64,000 nucleotides of DNA. Origin: an uncultured Paracoccaceae bacterium (GTDB lineage Bacteria > Pseudomonadota > Alphaproteobacteria > Rhodobacterales > Rhodobacteraceae). The position numbers and the translations under genes are program-made. The stretch lies in contig CANLPZ010000002.1 in NCBI GenBank assembly GCA_947493145.1, forward strand, positions 1,039,007-1,103,006. The letters are read 5' to 3'. Each line of letters begins with the position of its first letter. The stretch's first letter is position 1. Positions 53,511 to 63,700 of this stretch are shown here, one piece after another. The notes under the pieces are model-generated. The model saw only the letters and a program-made list of their open reading frames with translations, ran no database searches and was not told the origin of the DNA.

Positions 53511-54275
53511 TCAAACTTTGACACGCGTCACTGTCGTTCCCCAGTTTTTACAGCTGTTCAATAAGCTTTCGGAAAGTTGCGCATCCGTAATGAATTCGTC
53601 GATGTCGGCCAAGGACCCAATCCGCACAGGGGCTGTTCGCGTGAATTTAGAGGCGTCGGCAACCAAAACAGCGCGCCGTGATTGGTCAAGGATAGCTTTT
53701 GACACGCGAACTTCGTCTGGGTCAAAATCCAAAATATCGCCGTCAGCATCAAGCGACGACGCCCCAATAATTGCGGTATCAACTTTGAAATTGCGGATCA
53801 CTTTGCTTGTTATATCGCCTGTCATACCACCATCTGACCGACGTAATCGCCCGCCTGCAACAATCACCTGCGCAGAGGCGTTCGTGGTCAAGATATTGGC
53901 CACGTTGATATTGTTTGTCACCACCATCAATGACGTATGGTTCAGCAGCGCCCGTGCGACGGCTTCGGTCGTTGTTCCGATATTGAGGAAAATCGAATGA
54001 TTGTCAGGGATGCGCTGCGCGACTTTTTCCGCAATTGCCAATTTTGCATCTTTGTTTTGTAAACGCCGGTCGCTGTAGCCAATGTTGCTGATCCCAGACG
54101 GCAGGACGGCACCGCCATGAACGCGTTCCAAATGCCCCAATTGGCATAACCCGTTTAGATCGCGTCGGATGGTTTGCACCGCGACTTTGAACTCTACGGC
54201 CAAGGCATTCGCGTCAACTTTTCCCGACGTTCGGGCAAGTTGCATAATTTGTTGGTGTCGTGTGGTCAGATCCAT
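53511..54275 (-). CDS. glpR: DeoR-family regulator, GlpR-type
   Basis: 254 residues from the ATG at 54275; 50 extra upstream in-frame residues cross the operators and are rejected. DeoR helix-turn-helix VDANALAVEFKVAVQTIRRD (residues ~19-38), then LERVHGGAVLP. The C-terminal phosphosugar-sensing domain has NIGTTTEAVARAL and the VADASKF motif. It is divergent from glpD-glpK, so it is very likely the glycerol-3-phosphate repressor. Confidence 0.92.
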   Translation of the reverse strand: MDLTTRHQQIMQLARTSGKVDANALAVEFKVAVQTIRRDLNGLCQLGHLERVHGGAVLPSGISNIGYSDRRLQNKDAKLAIAEKVAQRIPDNHSIFLNIGTTTEAVARALLNHTSLMVVTNNINVANILTTNASAQVIVAGGRLRRSDGGMTGDITSKVIRNFKVDTAIIGASSLDADGDILDFDPDEVRVSKAILDQSRRAVLVADASKFTRTAPVRIGSLADIDEFITDAQLSESLLNSCKNWGTTVTRVKV

Positions 54276-54304
54276 ATGTTCGGTATTTAATAAAATCGAA
54301 CATA
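54275..54304. promoter_or_regulatory. GlpR-type operator 1
   Basis: TATGTTCG (54275-54282) and CGAACATA (54297-54304) are perfect inverted repeats 14 bp apart. The TGTTCG half-site matches known GlpR operators. It lies at the very start of glpR. Confidence 0.7.
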
Positions 54305-54341
54305 ATTCAATAAAAGGTTTTATTTTTCTATTAAAAATGGT

Positions 54342-54354
54342 GTTCGCAGCGAAC
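54342..54354. promoter_or_regulatory. GlpR-type operator 2
   Basis: GTTCGCAGCGAAC is a perfect palindrome with the same GTTCG half-sites, on the glpD side of the divergent region. A further GCGAACATT follows at 54358-54366. Confidence 0.6.
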
Positions 54355-54440
54355 GACGCGAACATTGGGTGAAATTTAATTTGTTTAAACGTCAAAGTCC
54401 CCTTAGCACAGAAAAGACACAGCAAAGATCGGATCGACCC

Positions 54441-56009
54441 ATGGGCAATTCAGCAAAAACCGCGTTGGACATTTTCGTGATTGGCGGCGGGATCAACGGG
54501 ACCGGCATCGCCCGCGACGCGGTGGGGCGCGGATTAACCGTTGCGTTGGCGGAAATGAATGACCTTGCATGGGCCACGTCCAGTGCGTCAACCAAACTGT
54601 TTCATGGTGGATTACGGTATTTGGAATATTTCGAATTCGATTTGGTCAAAAAGGCGTTGATCGAACGTGAAGTTCTGTTGCGAAACATGCCACATATCAG
54701 TTGGCCGATGCGGTTTGTTTTGCCGTATCACAAAGACATGCGGTTCGAAAACACGACGCCAACGTCGCGGTTGTTATCAACTGTTATGCCGTGGATGAAA
54801 GGGCGCCGTCCTGCATGGCTGATCCGATTGGGGTTGTTCATGTACGACAGCTTGGGCGGGCGAAAAATTCTACCTTCAACAAAGACTTTGAACTTAAATG
54901 TCGCACTGGAAGGCGCTGTTCTAAAAGATAAATACAAGAAAGCTTATGAATATTCGGACTGTTGGGTCGAAGATTCCCGTCTTGTGGTTCTAAACGCCCA
55001 AGATGCGGCGTTGCGGGGCGCAAACATCATGACCCGTACCAAAGTGACAACTGCGGAACGCGTGGATGGGCTCTGGAAAATCACGGTCGAACACAATGGG
55101 CAATCAGATGTTTTTTGGGCCAAAGCCTTGGTGAATGCCGGCGGGCCATGGGTTGTCGATATCATCCAAGGTGCCGTGCGGTTGAACGCGACAGAAGGTA
55201 TTCGTTTGGTTCGAGGAAGCCATATTGTGACCAAGCGTCTGTTTGACCATGATAAAGCGTATTTTTTCCAAGGCGAAGACGGTCGCATTATCTTTGCCAT
55301 TCCGTATGAAAACGACTTTACCGTGATTGGAACAACCGATGCGGATCATGACGGGGCTGACAACGCGCCGGAATGCACAATCGAAGAACAAGATTATCTT
55401 TGTGCCTTTGCCTCGAACTATTTCAAGCAACCGATCACCAAAGACGACATTGTTTGGACGTACTCAGGTGTTCGGCCGCTCTATGATGACGGCGCGCAAA
55501 ACGCGAGTGCGGCCACGCGGGATTATGTTTTTACCAAAAACGAAGAGGGCGCACCGCTGTTGAATATTTTTGGCGGGAAGATCACGACGTATCGCAAACT
55601 TGCCGAAGGCGCGTTGGCAGAGCTTGCTGACTATTTTCCAGACATGGGACCAAATTGGACCAAAATTGCACCGATGCCCGGTGGTGATTTTGCTGTGAAT
55701 GACGTTAGCAAACTGATCGAACGGATTGAAAATAAATACACTTTTATCGAGGGCGATCAAGCAGCACGATTGATCAAGGCCTATGGAACGCAAGCCGACG
55801 GTATTTTGAAGGATGCAACAACGGCCGCCGATTTGGGCGAAGATTTCGGCGCAGGATTGACCGAAGTCGAAGTTGCGTGGCTGATGGACAATGAATTTGC
55901 CACAACCGCAGCGGATGTGGTGTGGCGCCGTTCGAAATTAGGACTGCGAATGACCAAAGAACAGATTGCGCGTTTGGACAGCTGGATGCAAACGCGCACA
56001 TCATCATGA
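54441..56009 (+). CDS. glpD: Glycerol-3-phosphate dehydrogenase
   Basis: 522 residues from the ATG at 54441 (GGATCG 8 bp upstream). A GTG at 54369 would add 24 residues but has no ribosome site. The FAD dinucleotide motif is [18 protein letters not shown] (residues ~10-27), followed by [19 protein letters not shown] and, further on, [19 protein letters not shown] membrane-associated enzyme, it oxidises glycerol-3-phosphate to DHAP and feeds electrons to quinone. glpK follows after 10 bp. Confidence 0.95.
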   Translation: MGNSAKTALDIFVIGGGINGTGIARDAVGRGLTVALAEMNDLAWATSSASTKLFHGGLRYLEYFEFDLVKKALIEREVLLRNMPHISWPMRFVLPYHKDMRFENTTPTSRLLSTVMPWMKGRRPAWLIRLGLFMYDSLGGRKILPSTKTLNLNVALEGAVLKDKYKKAYEYSDCWVEDSRLVVLNAQDAALRGANIMTRTKVTTAERVDGLWKITVEHNGQSDVFWAKALVNAGGPWVVDIIQGAVRLNATEGIRLVRGSHIVTKRLFDHDKAYFFQGEDGRIIFAIPYENDFTVIGTTDADHDGADNAPECTIEEQDYLCAFASNYFKQPITKDDIVWTYSGVRPLYDDGAQNASAATRDYVFTKNEEGAPLLNIFGGKITTYRKLAEGALAELADYFPDMGPNWTKIAPMPGGDFAVNDVSKLIERIENKYTFIEGDQAARLIKAYGTQADGILKDATTAADLGEDFGAGLTEVEVAWLMDNEFATTAADVVWRRSKLGLRMTKEQIARLDSWMQTRTSS

Positions 56010-56019
56010 GGGGGAGACC

Positions 56020-57510
56020 ATGACGTATATTTTAGCGATTGATCAGGGCACGACATCGAGCCGAGGCATCCTGTTTGACCAAAACCTTTCTGTGGTTGCA
56101 ACGGCCCAAGAGGAATTCACACAGCACTTCCCCAATTCTGGTTGGGTTGAACATGACCCCAGCGACCTGTGGGCGACAACCGCGGGCACCTGCCGTGCGG
56201 TTATTGAAAAAGCAGGCATCGATACGGCGGACATCGTCAGCATTGGGATCACGAACCAACGTGAAACCACGTTGGTCTGGGACAAAGAAACGGGCGAGCC
56301 GATCTACAATGCAATTGTTTGGCAGGACCGTCGGACATCCGAGATGTGTCAGGCGCTGAAGGCTGACGGCCACGAGCCGATGATCACCCAGAAAACCGGT
56401 TTACTGTTGGATCCGTATTTTTCGGGAACAAAACTGAAATGGTTGTTGGACACCGTTGATGGGGCACGTGACAAAGCGCGCGACGGTAAGCTTATTTTTG
56501 GCACTGTGGATAGTTTCCTGATTTGGAAACTCACAGGTGGGGCCAAACACGTCACCGACGCCACCAACGCCGCACGAACCATGCTGTATAATATTCGGTC
56601 CGGCGAATGGGATGCCGATATTTGTGAACTCTTTGATATCCCTATGGAAATGTTGCCAGAGGTCAAAGATTGCGCAGATGATTTTGGAACGACGCGTTCC
56701 GATCTGTTTGGCCGCGAGATACCAATTATGGGGGTCGCTGGCGATCAACAAGCTGCAACCATTGGACAAGCGTGTTTCGAACCGGGAATGCTGAAATCGA
56801 CCTATGGCACGGGCTGTTTTGCGTTGCTGAATACCGGCGATACGTTGGTCGAAAGCAAAAACCGATTGTTGGGCACCATTGCGTATCAGTTTGATGGGAA
56901 GCCGACCTATGCCTTGGAAGGATCAATTTTCATCGCGGGCGCCGTTGTTCAATGGTTGCGCGATGGCTTGCAGATTATTCGCGAGGCCTCAGAAACGCAG
57001 CCGTTGGCCGAGAATGCTGATCCGATGCAGACGCTGTATCTGGTCCCCGCATTTACAGGGCTTGGCGCACCGTATTGGGATGCCGAATGTCGGGGCGCAA
57101 TTTATGGGCTAACGCGAAACTCTGGCCCCAAAGAGTTTGCGAAGGCTGCGTTACAATCGGTCGGTTACCAAACCCGCGATTTGCTGGATGCAATGCGATC
57201 TGATTGGCAAGGCGCAACAGGCGAGGGCGTTTTGCGCGTTGACGGCGGGATGAGCGCCTCTGATTGGTCCATGCAGTTCCTGTCTGACATTATTGGGGCA
57301 CCGGTTGATCGCCCGAAAGTGCTGGAAACGACCGCTTTGGGCGTCGCGTGGCTTGCTGGGATGAAGGCGGGCGTTTTGCCGCAAATGGATGCCTTTGCAA
57401 AAGATTGGGCATTGGACACACGGTTTGAACCGCAGCTTGAACAAGGTGACCGTGACACGCTTTATTCAGGTTGGAAAGATGCCGTTCGTCGCACGCTGAC
57501 GCAGCCTTGA
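56020..57510 (+). CDS. glpK: Glycerol kinase
   Basis: 496 residues from the ATG at 56020 with a GGGGGAGA site. FGGY-kinase signatures: [16 protein letters not shown] (residues ~5-20), [16 protein letters not shown] (~78-93), [14 protein letters not shown] and [17 protein letters not shown]. It phosphorylates glycerol to glycerol-3-phosphate. A glycerol facilitator gene (glpF) is absent here. Confidence 0.96.
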   Translation: MTYILAIDQGTTSSRGILFDQNLSVVATAQEEFTQHFPNSGWVEHDPSDLWATTAGTCRAVIEKAGIDTADIVSIGITNQRETTLVWDKETGEPIYNAIVWQDRRTSEMCQALKADGHEPMITQKTGLLLDPYFSGTKLKWLLDTVDGARDKARDGKLIFGTVDSFLIWKLTGGAKHVTDATNAARTMLYNIRSGEWDADICELFDIPMEMLPEVKDCADDFGTTRSDLFGREIPIMGVAGDQQAATIGQACFEPGMLKSTYGTGCFALLNTGDTLVESKNRLLGTIAYQFDGKPTYALEGSIFIAGAVVQWLRDGLQIIREASETQPLAENADPMQTLYLVPAFTGLGAPYWDAECRGAIYGLTRNSGPKEFAKAALQSVGYQTRDLLDAMRSDWQGATGEGVLRVDGGMSASDWSMQFLSDIIGAPVDRPKVLETTALGVAWLAGMKAGVLPQMDAFAKDWALDTRFEPQLEQGDRDTLYSGWKDAVRRTLTQP

Positions 57511-57677
57511 TGAAATGGCCCAACCTTAGATCGATCAACTTTAAAGCGATTGATCGGGGCTACGGCTTGGGCAGAGCGCTAAAAACTGGTTCAAATGTTC
57601 ATTGAACCGAAACAATTTGTTTAGGTTTGAGGTAAATATAAGGAAATTCCCACTTTTTTGACACATCTGTCTGGATT

Positions 57678-57689
57678 TGAATCGATTCA
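57678..57689. promoter_or_regulatory. Palindrome upstream of the giant gene
   Basis: TGAATCGATTCA is a perfect 12-bp palindrome within a longer imperfect one (GGATT...AATCTGG), about 105 bp before the start at 57793. The rest of the 282-bp gap after glpK is AT-rich with no gene visible. Confidence 0.3.
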
Positions 57690-57792
57690 ATCTGGACAGT
57701 TTAGCCCCAACAAATGTTAGGGTTAACCAGCGAGTCTGCCGCTGCCAAAAAACTATAATGATTTCAATCATGTGAAATCTCGGGGATCTATT

Positions 57793-60700
57793 GTGATACG
57801 ACATTCGTGTTCGAGCTTTTTTTGCCGACTAAAAGACAACGCAATTGCGTCGCTTTCTGGAACGCTTTTTTCCAGTTTTTTGGCGTTGCTGCCGGTGACT
57901 GCAGAGGCCCAAGCAACATCCGCGCCAAGTATCAGCGGGACCTATGGATTTAACACACCCTTGGGTGGATCAAGCTCTGGCACCAACAACACGGTAAACC
58001 TTACTGGGCTTGGTGGTCATTTGGACCGCACGTTTGATTTTACCGCGAGTTTTACAGGCGCACCGCCAACTGTCGGGCCATTTTGGACAGGTGGGGTCCG
58101 TTTTCTGGATGACGACACATTATTTTTGCAGCCACGAAATATCGCCGGAGCAGGCGATTTTTTAACTTATGATTTCTCTTTTTCAGACACCATTTACGGT
58201 TTCGAAATGCGGGGTGATGGGTTCGATTTTTGTGACAGCACTGTAATCAACGCCTTTCACAAAGGCGTTCAGGTGGATGTTGACCTTGATTGGGTGACAA
58301 TTCCGACCGGTGCCGGTTCGACAATGGAAAAGTCCAAGTCTGGTTTGGGCGTTTACGTCGAAGGTGTTGACAATGGCACCGCAGAATTTTTCGAATTGGC
58401 AATTCCGTTAACCGTGCCAATTGATCAAATCGTATTGGCCCCATCACGCAAAGATTGCTTGGTTACGGGCAACATGACGCTGACCTATTCCGACTTTGCT
58501 TGGGCGGTTGCAGATGTTGAGCTGGTGAAAACCAGTACTTACAATGATCAAACAGGCAACGGTGGCAGCACCGATGACACGATTACGTATACTTTTGAGG
58601 TAACGAACACAGGGTCAACAAACCTTACAAATGTTGTCGTGTCCGAAGACAGCTTTACCGGTGCCGGTGGAAGCCCAACAATTAACTTTGTTAGTGGCAC
58701 AGCAGGCTCATCACCGGGATTGCTTTTGCCAGGGGGTACACTGACCTATGCAGCAACATATAACGTTGCCCCCGCTGATGTCGGCACAGATGTGGTCAAT
58801 TCAGCAGTGGTGTCTGCACTTCCCGAAGGCGCCAGCGCAGGTCAAGATGAAATTACCGACGTGTCCAGCCCGGTTCCCGATGGGTCTGATGGCCCGACCA
58901 CCACGGCTGTTCCGGAAAATAGCGTAAGTTCGCTGCCGCCGTTTCCCTGTGATGGAAACATCTATCAGGTTCAATCTGGCCAACTTCGTATTTTTGATCC
59001 GATTACGTCGACATACACCAATGTTGGTACGAACCAAGGCAGCTATAACGCCGCCGCTTTCAATCCGTCCGATGGGTATGCGTATGCGAGCCAAAGCAAC
59101 CGCATTATTCGTATTGGCAGCGACGGCAATACCGAAACGGTTTTTACATTTGACCCGTCCATTGGTACGTTTTCAGGCGATATCGACAACAATAACAATA
59201 TGTATCTGCGGCGGAACACCAACAGTTTCCGTGTTTTGGATTTAACAGCTGTTCCTGGAACATATTCTTCTGCGCCGTACCCGTACACACAGATTGATTT
59301 CACCGGTGTTGGTGGCGGGACGCCTCCCTCTGGCGGGCCTGCAGATGTTGCCTATGTCCTAGATGGCGGCACTGAATATTTGATCGGCCTAAGTGGTGGC
59401 CGGCTCTTTCGATATAATATCACGACGTTGGAAAAAGAGCGCTTGAATATGCCCGGCTTGCCCAGCGGTGGCTATGGCGCGACTTGGACGGACAGCACTG
59501 GTCGTTTGTTTACGTTCCGAAACAGTTCAGGCGTTTTGTACGAAATATTTGACTTCACGGGCCCCAATCCGACGTTCCAACAAGTCGCAACAGGTGTGCC
59601 TTCTGGAAACAACGACGGGTTTTCTTGTGCGCTTGCGCCGTTCCCGAACCTCGCGCCTTTGGCTCAGGACGACAAATTCGATACGGACGTCAATATGGCC
59701 GTGTCTGGGAATGTGATGGATGACAACGGCAATGGTGTTGATAGCGATGCAGAAGTTGGAACACTGACCGTTTCAACAACCTTGGTTGCCGAGCCCACAA
59801 ACGGAACTGTGACGATAAATTCTGATGGGACGTTCACATATACACCAGATACGAATTTCGTTGGCGAGGATACATTCACCTATACGTTGATCGATGCAGC
59901 TGGGCTGACCGCCACGGCGACAGTCACGATCTGTGTCAATGGCGACATTGAATTCACGGTCGACAAACAGCAAACAGGGGGTCCGGCCCCTGCAACCGCA
60001 GCCGGCGATGTGATCGCGTATGAAATCACGCTGGAAAATACGGGTGATGTGCCGCTGACAGATGTCACTCCGCTCGACACATTGCCAGATGGAGCAGCTG
60101 GCACGTTGTCCGGCCCAACCGAAAGCGATGCGTCTGGAACTGCTGGGACCTTGGATGTCGGGGAAACTTGGGTTTACACAATATCTTACACAGTTACCCA
60201 AGACGACATCGATGCCGGAACACCGCTGGTCAATGCGGTGTCTGTGACAACCGACGAAACGGGTTCGACTCCGGTGACCAGTGACGCGACAACGCCGATC
60301 ACGCAATCCCCGAGTTTGAGTGTTTTGAAGGATGTTGATGTTGGAGTTTTGTCTGGTCCTGGTGTTTTGACGTATACGATTGAGGTTGAGAACACGGGGA
60401 ATGTGACGCTGACCAATCCAGTTGTGACGGATAGTTTGAGCCAAGGGTCGAGTGGTTTGGTTTTGACGTCTGGTCCAACGCTCAGCGCGAATGGCGATGG
60501 GGATTTGGATTTGGATGTGGGGGAGACGTGGGAGTACACGGCGACCTATTCTGTGGATCAGGCGGGTATTGATGATGGCGCGACGATCCTGAATAATTTT
60601 GAATTTGCGACGGATCAGGCGACGGAAAGTGACGATGCGCAGACGACGATCACGCAGTCGCCCGCGATGTCGTTTGACAAGCGTTTGACGTCTGGGTCTG

Positions 60701-63700
60701 CGACGACGTTTGAGGCTGTTGGGGATGTGATTGACTATGAGTTTGAGATCACGAACGCGGGGAATGTGACGTTACCGGGTCCGTTCTCGATCAGCGATGA
60801 TACGATCACGGGCGCGATCACCTGTGCGGCGGGACCTTTGGCGGTGGGTGACAGCCTGCTGTGTACGGGGTCCTATACGATCCAGCAATCTGATCTGGAC
60901 GCGGGCGCGGTTGTGAACACCGCCAACGCGGTCGACGACAGCGGCACCGCCGCCCCAAGCCCAACCGACACAGAAACCGTCACAGGACAACAAAATCCGG
61001 AATTGTCGATGGTGAAGGAATTGGCGGCGCCGGTTCCCACGATCTTTAGCGATGGTGTTGTGTTGTCGTATACGTTTGTGGTGACGAACACGGGCAATGT
61101 GACGGTGCCGTCGACGGATACGCTGAGTGTGTCTGACAGTATTATTGCGGCCGCAGCGATCAGTTGTCCTGCGATCCCGGCAGCGGGTTTGCCGCCGCTT
61201 GATCCGGACGGGGACGGGACGCCGGATGCGGCGGTTGAGGGTGTGAACCAGCTGACCTGTACGGCGAGTTATACGATCACGGCGGATGATGTTGCGCTTG
61301 GGTCTGTGACCAATGTTGCGACGGCGAACACGGCGACGACTGGGGACAGCGCGTCGGATGATGCGATTTTCCCTACGAATGCGAACCCCGCGTTGTCGAC
61401 CACGAAAACCGCGGTTGCGGGTTTGGATTTTGCGGCTGTTGGGGATTTGATCACCTATGAATATGTGGTGACGAACACGGGTGGTGCGGCCTTTGCGGAG
61501 CCGATCACCTTGACGGATGACAAAGCGTTGACGGTTGTGTCGACGGTGAATGGCACGGCTGCGGGCACGGCTGTTGCGGCGAATGCGCCGTTTACCTGTT
61601 GGGCGCCAACGGCGGGAACGGACCCGACCTTTACGCCGGATCCGGCGTGGGTGGATGCGACCTCTGGTCCGTTTAATGGGGAAACGGTGACCTGTCAGGC
61701 GAGCTATGCGGTGACGCAGGCGGATTTGGATGCGGGCGAAGTCCTGAACGAGGTCGTGGCGGAGACGGAATATCCGGCGGCGGGGGGCACAGCGGTGTCG
61801 AGCCCTGTTGCGGATGAAACGGTTGCGGCGGATGCGATGCCGATGTTGGAGCTGAGCAAAACGGCGGTTCCGGATGCGGATGTGGCTGTTGGCGACACGG
61901 TGACTTATACCTATGAGGTGTACAACAGCGGCAATGTGACCCTGACGGGTGTGAGTGCGAGCGACAGCAACCACAGTGGGTCTGGCAGTTTAAGCACGTT
62001 GGGCGGTGACACGATCACCACCAACAGCAATGGCGACAGCGCGGATGCGGCGGCCAATGGGATCATTGACACGCTTGCGCCTGGGGATCGGGCGACGTTC
62101 ACAGCGACCTATGTTGTGACGCAGGCGGATGTGGATGCGGGCGCGGCGATCACCAATGATGCGACGGCGACGGGGACCCCTGCGGCGGGTGTTTTGAGTG
62201 ATCCGATGACGTCTGAATCTGTGGATTTGGAAGACCCTGCGCCGGTTTTAACTTTGGGCAAGGTGGCCTCTGCGACGACGGATGTAAGTGTGGGTCAGGT
62301 GATCCTTTACACCTACACGATTGCCAATACGGGCAATGTGACGATCACGGATGCGACGGTGTCGGATGTGCACTCTGGCACGGGCACGCTGACGTCTTTG
62401 GGGGCGGATGCGATTACGGTGAATTCCAACCTGTTGAGTTCGGATACGGCTGTGGATGGCAGCATTGATGTGTTGGCGCCAGGCGATACGGCGACCTTTA
62501 CGGCGAGCTATGCGGTGACGCAGGCCGATATTGATGCGGGCAGCGATATTACGAACACGGCGACAGCGACAGGGACGCCGCCGGTGGGCTCGACGCTGAC
62601 GGATCCGACGGCGGATGAGGTGGTTGAATTGGAACCACGTTTGCCGTCTCTTGGCCTGACCAAGATTGCGACGCCGGATGCGGATGTGGCTGTTGGTGAC
62701 ACGGTGACCTATACCTATACCGTTGAAAACACGGGCAATGTTGTGATTGCGGATGTGTCGGTGTCGGATGTGCACTCTGGCACGGGGACCTTGTCTGCGG
62801 TGGCGGGCGAAGCGATCACGTTGAATTCTGCCGGCCTGTCATCAGATGCGGCGGCGAACGGGTCGATTGATGCGCTGGCCCCTGGGGATACGGCCGAATT
62901 TAGCGCGACCTACGTTGTGACGCAGGCCGATATTGATGCGGGCAGCGATATTACGAACACGGCGACGGCGACGGGGACGCCACCGGCGGGCACAACGCTG
63001 ACGGATCCAACGGCGGATGCGGTGGTGACGGTTGAAGATGACACCCCGCTGATGACGCTGACGAAGGTCCCGAATGAAACCACGGATGTGGCGTTGGGGA
63101 CGATCCTGTCCTACACGTATACGGTTGCAAACACGGGCAATGTGACGATCACGGATGTGGCTGTGACCGACAGCAACCACAGCGGCAGCGGCCTGTTGAC
63201 GCCGATGACGGGCGATACGATTTTGGTCAATTCCAACGGGTTGTCGTCGGATGCGGCCAATGATGGGTCTTTGGATGTGTTGGCGCCGGGGGATACGGCC
63301 CGTTTTGTGACCACCTATGTTGTGACGCAGGCGGATATTGATGCGGGCGGTCCGATCACCAATGATGCCTCTGCGACGGGGACCCCTGCGCGTGGGACTT
63401 TGACGGATCCTGTTGCGGATGCCTCTGTGGATCTTGAAGATCCGGCGCCTGCGATGACGCTGGGCAAGGCGGCGGATCCGGCGGTGGATGTGGCGGTTGG
63501 CGCCACGGTGACCTATACCTATACGCTTGAAAACACGGGCAATGTGTCGATCAGCAATGCAACGGTGTCGGATGTGCACTCTGGCACGGGCACGCTGTCT
63601 GGCTTTAGCGCCGAAACGATCACGGTGAATTCCAATGGGCTGAGTGCGGATGCCACAGCCAATGATGGGGTGATTGATGTGCTGGCGCCGGGGGATACGG

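Noticed and set aside
60772..61974. 400-codon minus-strand ORF rich in Arg and His
   Set aside because: It is antisense to the DUF11 repeats. The codon bias of the sense strand removes stops on the other strand.
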